From Lepisosteus oculatus (Eukaryota; Chordata; Actinopteri; Semionotiformes; Lepisosteidae): a DNA stretch of 64,000 bases. Positions within the stretch are counted from its first letter, which is position 1. Every line of letters begins with the position of its first letter. The notes below the pieces were generated by a model. It had not been told where the DNA came from and did not search any database. It saw only the letters and a list, made by a program, of their open reading frames with translations. Of this stretch, positions 12,243 to 33,799 are shown piece after piece. The position numbers and the translations under genes are program-made. Where the stretch lies: assembly GCF_040954835.1 (NCBI RefSeq), contig NC_090703.1:9543001-9607000 (forward strand), read 5' to 3'.

Positions 12243-14261
12243 GCCTGTAAAAGACAACACACATTACCTTATAAGCACACAGTATGCAGACTAAGGCCCT
12301 ATACATCAAAGTAATTCATTTTTTTTAAACTGGAGGCAAGCACCACATGCAGCATATCACTGAGATGCAAGACTTGATATTTTGTTAGTGTGAGACTAAC
12401 TGTTAGAAAATCTTAAGACTTGTCTTGACTTAATCTTAGAAATGTAATCTAGTTAAATGTTCTGTAAACTGTACATACTGTCACTTTAAGTCGTCAAGGT
12501 GCTGTGGTGACATAAAAATGATACTTGTCTGGATGCTGCATGGATACATCAGGACCGCAGCTTGGAATGGTTTACATTTGGCACCAGACCCATTTCAATG
12601 GCTGTTCAATACAAAATGTAGACTTAGTTTCCTTATTGTTCCAGAAGTGAATTTTGCTTTGCAGCCAGGTAACAGACATATTTAACACAACATCAACCCA
12701 TTAACAAAATAAACACCCATACAAGTAGAAGTTTTAAATAATCCTCACAATCCAAAATAGATAAATGCTGAAGGTCAATCTGTGAGTTAGATACATACAT
12801 GAAAATAAAATCAGTTTCTTGTTTCAATTGAGAAGGTCCGCAATGGGAATAAAAGAGTCTACTTATACTGGACTTAAATCGGTGGTCTAAATCAATGTCC
12901 TGATTTAAGGAGTTCAAATTTACTGTGGTCATGACAGTGATATTATTGGCCTTCCGCAATACTTGAAAAGTTTGCTGGCCACCTCCACTGTCTGGCCCAG
13001 TCTTAATACACAAAAAAACAGAGCAGAGTGGGCTGTCAGCCATTCGGATTTAGAAAACTGTACTTTAAAATGCAACAAGCAACCAAATATGGTTGTGAGG
13101 GTTATTTAAATGAAAAAACATAAGCTTTTAATTTTACAGGTGAGGCCATAGGACATTTAAACACACCAATTAGCTGAATATTATACCTATGCAAATAAGA
13201 CCCCAGATTTCGAAATTGGGTTTCTTACATTAGAATGTCTAGAATAGCATATTCTTATAATGATTATATTTCCAGAATTAATGTTAAAAAATGAACTGAA
13301 TAATATTATCCAAATTTGATAAATATGGGGGAAAGTTTTGCCAAGAAGCCACTTAAGACAAGGCCTATGGTTAAGGTACAAAATCTTATCCAGGCCTACC
13401 ACAAGGCCTCTGTTTTTCAACCAGTATAGTATAAAATAACTTCCTATAAAGTATACAAAAGATAACTGAACCAGACAATGCTTTGGACATTTAAAGGCAT
13501 TTTTTGGCTTTATTGTTGTAAGTTTAAAGTCCAGTTGTAAAACAAAATAATTTTTTTAGAATATTTTCTATTTTATATGTTTTAAGATATCAAAACTTTT
13601 GTTTAAAAATCAAAACCGGCTAGAACAGTACTAAAATTGGGCATTTCATAAAACGCTGATGAAGCTACCAAGCCTCATAATACTTTTTTTCTTCAACCCT
13701 TAAGATAGGCTTGCATTGATTTTCAGAACAGATCAAGCATAAATACACAACATTTAAAAATACTCTCAGTCAAGAAGAAGCTTCAGTGGCGGTGATGTGA
13801 GACGTTAATGTTTCTTAGCGTTTAATTACGCGTCAGGGTTTGTATACAAACCAAAGCTATGCGATAATGATTACGTGTTCCGCACGGTATTTACTCAGCA
13901 ATGCAATATATTATTCCAATTTCCTTGTCCCCATTCCTTTAAAAACAAAATCTGTCCGTGAATGTTTTAATTCACGGGTCTCACACAAACGATGTTGGTT
14001 AACCAAATGAATACCGACAATTGTGCGAGTAAATACATTTCATTCAACTTCAAAGTATTGTGCATAGGCGACGCTGCGCAATGTGATTATAATCCATTGA
14101 AATAGTTTTGATTCACGTTTTTACGCGATAATTGGTGTAGGTGAACTTAGATGTAGTCTAAGTTAGCATCTTGAACCAGGTTTCTCGAAACTCCACGCGG
14201 CGGCAGGTAAAATTGAAATAAATATAGACATAGGAAAAGTTTTTAAAAATTACAACCTTAC

Positions 14262-14600
14262 CTGAGTTATTCTTTTAAGTTTCCTTTATAAAGATTCTAA
14301 ACTACCATTAGACGTTCAGGGCAAGATTTGGCTAAATAATTGCTTTCTACAGGTACTGATCTCGAAGAAAATCCATACTGCTAGTTTGGAAGCTGCCCCA
14401 CTAGAGTCACACATTGAAATTGAAAGGCTCAAACCGGACAATTTGGGGATTTGAAGTGATGTCAATAGTACCTCCCTCCAGGAAATTGTCAATCACACCA
14501 GATTGTTTTTGTCCCCTGTTTAAAACAACCTATATCGGAGCCAGGGTCAATTTCAATGTGAAGTGTTAGAAATACCTGTTGTGTAGTGACTGTTTGTATA
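14262..14600 (-). other. VRTN: Probable noncoding 5' exon / promoter region of VRTN
   Basis: The coding exon of VRTN begins with a splice acceptor at 12245-12246, so an upstream noncoding exon must exist. The best donor I see on the minus strand is CAG|GTAAGG with the exon ending at 14262, giving an intron of about 2 kb. The 5' limit is not defined by the sequence; 14600 is a rough guess. The surrounding 13.8-14.6 kb has more CpG than its flanks and includes an inverted repeat (arms 14410-14423 and 14547-14560). Confidence 0.35.
14410..14560. repeat. 151-bp segment with perfect 14-bp inverted ends
   Basis: CACATTGAAATTGA at 14410-14423 is matched by its exact reverse complement at 14547-14560. 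The similarity continues inward imperfectly: GGCTC follows the left arm and GAGCC precedes the right arm. It could be a small MITE or a palindromic regulatory element next to the presumed VRTN 5' exon. No other copy was noticed in the window. Confidence 0.45.
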
Positions 14601-16632
14601 CAGTTTAGTCTCTGTTTTCTTGACGAAGTTTTATTGGGGATTTCTTAGTCCTCTCTGAATCTGCGGTTTATTTATTTTTTTCTTTAAAGGTTCCTGTTTT
14701 TTGAAGGTGAAGTAAGGATCCATGTAAACCTCGTGGAAGACGCCAAGAATTTAGCGCCTCGCTACAAAATTATGTAATTTAATATTTAATCTTGGTGTTT
14801 GAATTATGAATTAGATCTGTCTCGAAGAAGTGAAGCGAAGCGTGCTATTTCTATCACAACTGCTAGGAGGCAAAAACAATTAAACTCCCTTTAATTAATA
14901 CAGACTGATTAGTCATTTTTGTGTTGGTGTTTCGGTAAATTAACTTCTTACAAATTTGACGCATCGAGCTGTTTTTACTGTTGGCTCTAAATCATACTAT
15001 ACTGCCAGTTTTCCTCAATAAATGCATAACACGCTCAACAACCGTAATTGCCCGTACTCATCACTGGCTCTCACACTTGTTCTGAATGACCCTTTCTGCT
15101 AAAAAGAGGCCCTTCACTCCTGTGTACGCGAGCTCTACAAAACAACAATGGAAGTTTCCTATACAGAATGAGGTGGAGTCTGAAATGGAGAGATAAGACT
15201 CTAGTCATTATGTACTGTCTCTTAACACTTCAAGAAAAATGGTCCAAAACGGAGTGTTTTTTGACTAGGACAAGACTAGGGGGTCATGCACTCTGTATGG
15301 TTCACATGATAAACACACTGACTCACACTGATCATTCTAAACAGATGCTGCGTGGTTTGGGCTATTCCTGGTTAAACCTCCGTCTCGTGTATATATATAT
15401 ATTTGAAAATCAGTTCCAAATTACAAATGTATTTCTGAGGGAAAAAAAATGTTCCCTACATTACAACATTAATAGAATTTGCATCTATGTATAGTGGGGT
15501 TGTGGGTGCTTCAAAGAGTGTATTGCTATGCCCTTTTTCACAATTATTTACTGAAGCAGGGGACTTTATCACCATCTCATCGATTTTAAGATCAGAATAT
15601 TACTCTTCAATCACAGTAGAGAAAATTGTAGCAAAAGGATCGGGCAATCCTTTATTCCTGAATCCTGGATAGGACGCTTCTCCAGCTGGAGTACAGACTG
15701 CATTTCAATGACCGAGGAAGTTATTAGCACTGACAAAAGTATGGAAATGGGAGGTGTGGGGTTGTTATTATTTATTCTCAGCCATTGGCTTTAGTTTGAG
15801 AGGTTGGTGTTAGGGGAGTTGTAGTACAGGGCAGCCGATCTTGTTTTTTTTTTTGCAGGGTATTATTTTTAACACCTGTCTCTGCCTTTTGCATAAATTC
15901 TGAATCAAAGCCATTCCTCTGGGCTTGTTGACACATACACAGCGCTTATCCTCCTGCCCCCAACCCCCCAGAAATTTTTTGGGTTCCGTCTCAGGACAAA
16001 CAGAACGCCACCCCCTTCGACTCCTCTGCTAGAGTGGTCTCTTTGCTTTGGTCTCAACTGTGGTTTTGTTCACAGCTGGACACTAAGACAACTTGGTGCC
16101 AAGATGTCCTCCGCTGTGTGACCACATGTTAAACACTGAAAGAGGGATAATGGGCTTTCATATGGATGCCAGCACAGTAGTAGTAACAGTAGTGTTACAA
16201 TTTATGTTTGGAACCACACATTTTTTTTCCTTTTCTTTGGTCTGTAGTCTCAGATTCTGACATCTTTTGGCAAGGTTATAAATAAAATCGGAAGATGTGG
16301 GATTTGCAGAGCACTGTCAACTGAATTTCTAAGAAAAACGCATAAAAAATGATCTCCTCTTTAGTTTTTGTATTTGTGTGTGTGCGTTGATTGGGTAACG
16401 CTTTCAAGGATTAGGCTGGGAAAGGGAAGTGGTTTGCTTGTGCAGATAAATCCATTAATCAAATAAATAATCCTGTTATTAATTTAATCCTGGCTGTTAC
16501 ATGGTATAAAGATGCATAGCATAGAAGACAGAAAACCATTAGAAATACTAGAATCACTTAAGATAACCCACTTTCAGGAATCAATTGCTTCAGAAACTAT
16601 ATGAAACTATATTCGGACAAAAATGTGCAGAA

Positions 16633-16674
16633 ACTATATACTAGTTATAATTTTTTTTTAAAGACAGATTGTTA
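16633..16674 (+). repeat. Short dispersed direct repeat, copy 1
   Basis: The phrase actatatactagttataat followed by a T run and aaagacag recurs nearly unchanged at 18142-18182, 1.5 kb downstream. The two copies differ mainly in T-run length. Neither flank seems shared, so this may be the remnant of a small dispersed repeat or of a local duplication. Confidence 0.5.
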
Positions 16675-17784
16675 GGAGTATGCCGCAGACCTCTATATAT
16701 TCAGGTGTGGTGTATTTTAATTTTCTTTATATGGATTGTGAAAAATAGAAGCTGGAGCTGAAACCAACATTGAGAAGTTGTAACAGCTAGAAATTGCTTC
16801 CTTACTCAGTTTGTCAAAGTACCTACTTGAGTGGATGCCTGTATCAATCTTGTCTTTTCAAGCAGTTTAAGATAGTATAAGGAAAACAGAAGCAACGGCA
16901 TAGTTAGACCACTCTGATCATAACATGTGTAATGTGATATACATTTTGAGACTGGAAGAGTAGACTCCAAAGAAAACTTTTATAGTTTCGGCACAGCAGA
17001 CCGTGAAAGAAAGAAAATGAAACTTAAGAGAAGTAGTCTGGGACAAGACAGATATGGATTCTGTAGAGACTGGATAACAATAGTTGAAAGACTGAAGCAC
17101 AGGACACCGTCATCCCAACAGTAAGTAAGTCAAGGGCTAGGAAACAGAGGGCCAGCTTTAATAAATCAATTCTGAAAAATATAAGAAGAAAGCACTTTAG
17201 AAAATTATTTTAAAAGAACAAGATCTAGTTAAAGGAAAGGAGAACAGAGACTTGTACCACAAGTAAAGACAGAATGGCTGCCATCCATCACTCAGCTGTG
17301 TGCTGTATTTCACTAGTGAATGAAATTGGTCCCTTCTTATATCTGAAGCACTTTGGGATCCTTTGGGATGAAAAGTACTTCACACTTGCAAACACAAATG
17401 CAAGTGATTGATTAAGATTAATTTGATACCGAATGAAATTGATGGACCAAATGGCTTCCTTTCCCTTGTGATGTTTCTTATATCTGGATTAATAGTCCAG
17501 CTGTTTTACAGAACAGACTCATTAAGCACCAGCTCCTAGACTTTCATAAACTGTTAGATAAAAACCAACAGAAGACAAAGTTCTTTACCAGCTTTTTGGG
17601 ACATTAAGCAAATTTAACACAAAGAAGGCCATGATTCAGTACAACACAATAAGGTGATGTCACATAAATGAATCCAAAGCTATCAGGAGTGTTTTAAAGA
17701 ATATTGTGTGTAAAAAACGTGTATTTTATTTAGAATATAATTTTCATATAAATTGTTTGTTTCTTAGGTGTGGCTACCAGTCCA

Positions 17785-19118
17785 ATGGCATCTCTGAAAT
17801 TGTCTGTTGTGCCTGACAGTCGGTTTCAGAAGATCTCAGGTGAAGATTCGGATTCTCAGGTGAAGCAGTGTAGCAGAGATTAGCCAGTGTGTCCTCTACC
17901 TCTAGATGATTATTGTGTAAACACATGTGGCAGTCCTCTTGCAATTAAGGTGATTCAAAGGACAGTGGAACAGCTAGACAGCAGCTCAGTGTACTTGCTC
18001 ATTATGTTATTTATGATCTCTCTGTACTTTAAAAAAGAAGAAATATGCCCTTTGCAATGAAACTCTACAATACTGAACCACGTTTTAAAAATAGTTTAAT
18101 TTAAATTGAAAAAAATATATTATGAACATATTCATGTCCTTACTATATACTAGTTATAATTTTTTTTAAAGACAGAATGTTACAGTAACATGAACAGAAG
18201 AAACGGTCAGATGTTTGGCTTTAAAATGGACGTTCTTTTCCATTTCCCTTCAGTCCTTTGTAGACTTCTGTGCAAACCCAAGCCCTGAAAATAATCTGTC
18301 CCTGGTGCTGTTTCTCTCTAGACAATACTACTTCAACTGGCCTGATACGGCTGACTGCTCAGGACTCCAGAAATCACCTCCCTCCCTCACCTTGGACAAT
18401 CACTCACCTTCCGTGTGCAGATTAACGGCTGTGTTGCAGAGATTGTGAAAACAGAGGGCAGACCCGAGGTGTTGGAAATGCAAATGGAGTCACATTGGGA
18501 CCGGCTCCGGCAGTCTGTCACACAGGTGGAGGTTTTTGTTGGGGGGGGTCTTTAAAGCTCTCTGGGGCTGGGGCTGCAGGTTTCTGAGTGGGCCTTTAAC
18601 AATCCTGCATCTCTTTGTTCTTGATCTTGGCTTTGTGCAATCCAGAATGAGTTGGGCAGGGACCTTAACACCTATCACACTCCTGCAGCAGGGAGCCTCT
18701 TTTCTCAGTGCTCTGTGTGAAGTGTCCCCCCCCTTGCCTATCACTCTCAGTATCGTTTCCATGAAGATTAAAATCATATGTTAGGTCCATCAGAAACATT
18801 CCAGTTGTTGTTGGTTTTTTTTTTACCCTTTTCCATGTTTTCATTCCCCTCAATGAACCACAGAACTGTACAGTTGTATGAAATACACTTAGATATACAT
18901 ATTTGTGTCCAACAGAGGGCAGGCTGTTTTGAAGAGTGTGTTTTTTTCCCCCACTCTGTGGTTTTTGTCTTCCAATCTAGGAAATGAAATTCTTTGAGCT
19001 TGCACATGATTTGAACAGTTGCATTTCCAGAATCATAGAGGTTGTTTTGAGAAAAACTGACATTTTAATATGCGGAGGCAAGTTTCGTGATTGTGTGCAG
19101 AATAAACGGTGCTTTTAA
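17785..19118 (+). CDS. Unrecognised three-exon gene candidate upstream of ABCD4
   Basis: Three segments with plausible splice signals join in one frame. Exon a, 17785-17859 (ATG to CAG|GTGAAG), encodes MASLKLSVVPDSRFQKISGE plus five residues. Exon b, 18421-18525, follows a long pyrimidine tract ending GTGTGCAG and closes at CACAG|GTGGAG; it contains EVLEMQMESHWDRLRQSVTQ. Exon c, 18981-19118, follows TCCAATCTAG and runs to TAA, beginning EMKFFELAHDLNSCISRIIE. All junctions are phase 0, giving about 105 aa, mostly helical in character, with no signal peptide or known motif that I can see. The exon holding the ATG has its own acceptor at 17766-17767, so more upstream exons may exist. The stop lies 214 bases before the ABCD4 start. 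I do not recognise a family. A chance alignment of open segments or a decayed gene are real alternatives. Confidence 0.3.
18142..18182 (+). repeat. Short dispersed direct repeat, copy 2
   Basis: Partner of the segment at 16633-16674: same orientation, about 40 bases, near-identical apart from the length of the T run and one base after the shared aaagacag. Confidence 0.5.
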
Positions 19119-19332
19119 AAGTGCATTTTTTTCACGCGACTCGAGATTGTTTTCGATTTGGTTTTCACTTAGCTGTGCAGCTCTCAGGCTCCAAAGTTCA
19201 ATCGACAGACAGCCACACTTCAGAAATCATGATATCTGTCATTCACTTCCCCGTGTTTCAAGTATTATAGCGTCAGTGCTGTGAGATTCATGGTACTACC
19301 CTGAGTGTGTCTAGCTAAACATACTGAAACAA

Positions 19333-30465
<11,133 letters not shown>

Positions 30466-30565
30466 AACCACAGAGAGGCAAAGCTGTTCTCTGGGCAAGA
30501 TTCCAGTAGAGCAGCACTGTGGAGCTCTTTGGCAGACGGACACCTGTTGTGAAGGAAAATGCAGC

Positions 30566-30571
30566 AATAAA
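30566..30571 (+). terminator. abcd4: ABCD4 polyadenylation signal
   Basis: AATAAA 101 bases after the ABCD4 stop codon, in a position typical of a short 3' UTR. No competing gene feature lies between it and the stop. Confidence 0.6.
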
Positions 30572-30599
30572 CCTTGAAGGGGTTTCTGTTTTCATATAA

Positions 30600-32770
30600 G
30601 TGCTAGGAAAAAGCCCAGTATTATCTTCTGATCTGAAAATGCATATTGATGCTTACACTGCATGTAATATATACCATGTTACTATGTACTGTAATATAAC
30701 ATACCTGGTTGCTGCTTAATAATGTGATTTTGTCTTCATTAAAGGCCTTTTTTACCAGTGTCTGTTTCCTCTTTTAGTTTGTTTTAAAAAGATGTCATAA
30801 AATAAGGCCGAGGGAAGCAAATCTTGAAAAAGGTTTTTAAGATGGTATAAACAACAAAGAAAATTCACAGTTTTATATAATTCTATATAGCAAACTCAAC
30901 ACAATTGGGAGAACAGAAAGGTAATATACTGACATCATGTCACTAATAGGGTTTTCAGATGTCCTATTAGTGAATGACCAGCAAACAGTTTAATGAACTG
31001 CAGTGAAACTAGGAGCTGTTCTTTGTAGAATGGGTTCACCATTGGCCATTAATACAGAAAAAAGATGTCAAACCTTCATCTACTTTATTTAATCTGACCA
31101 CGTTTTCTCCTTATGTATGTACTGTTAATGAGACTAAATGCACTGGTCTTATGGATTTTTTTTTTAGAATCAGCCAAGAGCAGAGCTTTTCACGACTGGT
31201 CTTGACCAGCAACACTTCTTTACTTCTAGTTACTGTGTTTTTAAGCATACTGTATAAAGCATAAGGGAAAGGTCTGTTATTCCATTCCAAAGTTTTGCAT
31301 TAATTAAAACTGACCTTTAATGCGTATCCCAAAGGACGGATTATTTTATTTCCTTGAATTGTCACTACAAGACTTATTTGGTGTTGCCAGGGTAGTTCCA
31401 TTCTGGTGGCAGTCAAGTGTGAATTGAATTATTGCAAAAATATAGTTTAGGGATACAATTTTTTCCAGTCATGATTTAAATTAAATTCTAAACAGTATCA
31501 CTCCTGTCTTGCATGCTAATATACTTTGGTTGTGTCCAATGAACTTAGATTTTATATAAGAAGAACATGTTTTCATGCAACTTTTAATGTGTAAAGACAA
31601 AAATTGATCATTTTGTTTATAAAATGTTGATTGATTTTTGAATTTATATTTAACAGCTGTATGTTTAATATTCTTAATTAGATTTTGTGTAACCACATTA
31701 TTTATTAAACTGGAAATTTATTGTACATTTGAAAAATTCTCCTTTTCTCATTTTGCAAAATTGTTTTGCTAAAATGCAACAATTTCTGAAGTTTGTTAGA
31801 ACTGTTGCAAATTTAAAAAATCTTAACTTCTAGGTTATTATAGAAATCATTCAATGTTGTTATAAATTATGCTGAACAATTTATATTTCAACCTGTCCAG
31901 ACAGTAAGATGTATTACTACAGCAATGATTACCTTCTATAATAAATAAAATGAAAATGATCATGTTTCATGATAATGTTCCTACTAATTGGGAAAAACTG
32001 GGAATGAAATGAGACTGAGAAAATGCAGTCAAGTTGCTATATCATACCATTTTACAAATGAATATGAAAGAGCATTTCAAGCACCTTGAAAAAGTATACA
32101 TTTAAAATATTGTAGTATTATATCAAAAACACAAAATATTTCTTAAAAATATTAAGGTACAAAAACCAAATAATTCCAGGATTTAGAAAATAATAATGCA
32201 GTTAAAGAACTGACAATACAGAAAACTGACAATTCTCATCTACCATATTGATAAGACAGGATGCAAATCAACACTGAGAAAAGAGGATAAGAATATATTT
32301 TAACATGCAGATAATCCTAAACTATAGTTTTGTGCTATTAAGTGCAATCATGCATGTAGCTTGGAAAACAGTAGTTGTATTACACAAATTAAAACTGACT
32401 CCCATGGCTCTATCTGATATTTGCAAAATAACACAAAATAAACCCTGACGCGTAATTAAAATGCGAAGTGAAAAAGCAGAAAAATGTACAGGAAATCAAA
32501 TAATTTAGTTTTACTTCCCTGTGCTGCTTAACGTGTACAGTATGTGTTACCAAAAGCAACAGCAGCAGTAAACGTTGCAAAACACCTCAATACAGCCAAT
32601 TAGAAGTGGTACACAATCCATACTCGACACAACAGACGAAGTCCTCTCTGCGGACCTAGTCGACATCCTAAGAACGTTTTGTTTTCCGCTTTTGCGTGAT
32701 GCTACATGGAAATAAACTGTCCGGCACCGGTTCTCAAACCTTGTATATCAGCAAAGGAAAAAGCCTTTGA
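30600..32770. other. Intergenic, AT-rich, no gene seen
   Basis: Between the ABCD4 polyadenylation signal and the receptor stop codon. Very AT-rich with poly-A/T patches and several AATAAA-like strings on both strands. No supported ORF, RNA gene or large repeat. Confidence 0.55.
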
Positions 32771-32777
32771 CTGTCTC

Positions 32778-33791
32778 TTAAGACACAGATATGATATTGG
32801 CCGCGGGATCTGGCCGAGGTGGTGTTGTGCAGCACCTTGCCCAGAAGCTGGTCAACTTCAGTCTGACATCCTGGTGCCCTAATAGAATGATATAAGGAAT
32901 CAGAGTGCCATACAAGTCAAACACCGTCCTCCCGATGTCGGCAGAAAGTGTGCCAATGAAGCCATAAGTGAGTATGGACTGGAGGAGGACACAGGTGTCG
33001 TAGACGCACACGAGGCACAGCAGCGTCACGGCCGCACCTTGCTCCCGGCACAGCTCTCGCCGCGCCAATGTGTCGCTGCAGGAGGACACATGGGCATGGC
33101 ACTTGAACAGGAAGTGCAGGGTCTTGACGTTGAAGGCAGTCATTAAAACAGCGGCCGTGTACTGCAGCACTGGCAGGTACAGGGTGCTGTAGATGACTAG
33201 GAATCGGGATTCTCTGCCTGCGACGTTGGCCACGGAGCAGATGCAGGTCTTCGTGGAGTTGCTGCCCAGGGTCTCGCGGATCAGGAATAAAGGGGCATAA
33301 AGCAGGCCCCAGCCCAGCCAGTGGAACGCCAGGAACGTGCTGACCTTGGTAGAACGTTCGAGTCTGGAGACCCAGAGAGATACGTGGGTAGTCCTCTTCA
33401 TCTTGCAGAAGCGGTACCAGCTGAGGATGACGATGCACCAGACGCTGACCTTGCGGCCCGTGTGCATCACCGAGGTCACAAACTTGCAGGCACCACTCAT
33501 GGGGTAGCAGAAGGGTAAGGACATGGGCACTGTCACGGACAGGACTCTGAACACAAGGTGGAGTGTGTTTCCGCAGGCAATGTGGATCTCCAGCATTCTA
33601 CTGAACCGCGCTCTGCTTTTGCTCTTCTTCTTCATGGCAATGACCAGGCTGTTGCCAAATATTCCCAGAACAGCACAGACACATGATAAAACCAAGCTGT
33701 ACATTTTCTGATCAGCGCTTGCCACTGCTTCCAGTGCTTTATAAGGATTAACAATTCCCAAGGGCAAACCTGAGGCAATTATTTGCATCAT
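32778..33791 (-). CDS. V1R/ORA-like chemosensory GPCR, intronless
   Basis: A complete 337-aa frame in one exon with seven hydrophobic segments at about 31-53 (with GN at 46-47), 67-89, 103-127, 150-172, 196-222, 252-275 and 287-305. Cys102 before TM3 and Cys183/185 in the second extracellular loop can form the usual disulfide, and NST at 178-180 is a glycosylation site in the same loop, as common in V1Rs. TM3 with HTGRKVSVWCIVILSWYRF and TM7 ending IPYIILLGH resemble vomeronasal type-1/ORA receptors, which signal through G proteins in olfactory neurons. There is no classical rhodopsin DRY or NPxxY. The start is the first of two adjacent Met codons. It sits alone, not in a cluster. Candidates are a fish ORA subtype or the ancV1R orthologue; a T2R-like or orphan receptor is less likely. 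Confidence 0.8.
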   Translation of the reverse strand: MMQIIASGLPLGIVNPYKALEAVASADQKMYSLVLSCVCAVLGIFGNSLVIAMKKKSKSRARFSRMLEIHIACGNTLHLVFRVLSVTVPMSLPFCYPMSGACKFVTSVMHTGRKVSVWCIVILSWYRFCKMKRTTHVSLWVSRLERSTKVSTFLAFHWLGWGLLYAPLFLIRETLGSNSTKTCICSVANVAGRESRFLVIYSTLYLPVLQYTAAVLMTAFNVKTLHFLFKCHAHVSSCSDTLARRELCREQGAAVTLLCLVCVYDTCVLLQSILTYGFIGTLSADIGRTVFDLYGTLIPYIILLGHQDVRLKLTSFWARCCTTPPRPDPAANIISVS

Positions 33792-33799
33792 TAAAGACG

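Larger units (their letters stand above)
12262..17760. other. VRTN-ABCD4 intergenic/intronic interval
   Basis: Mostly AT-rich sequence with short spurious ORFs. It includes the inferred VRTN 5' intron (12245-14261), a CpG-richer patch at about 13.8-14.2 kb, an (AT)n run near 15394-15404, and at about 17.27-17.48 kb a fragment ending in an 'aaatggcttcct' phrase like the 3' tails of CR1-type LINEs elsewhere in the window. An open segment ending at a strong GTAAGT donor (16936-17120, plus) is discussed under findings. Confidence 0.4.

Noticed and set aside
18215-18448. Single 77-aa frame over the middle exon of the unrecognised candidate
   Set aside because: Reading it as one exon needs a frameshift to reach the downstream open frame, whereas the acceptor at 18419-18420 keeps one frame without it. 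Kept only as an alternative.
32917-33438. 173-aa minus-strand frame overlapping the receptor
   Set aside because: Out-of-frame shadow of the V1R-like gene, Pro/Arg/His-rich with no membrane segments.
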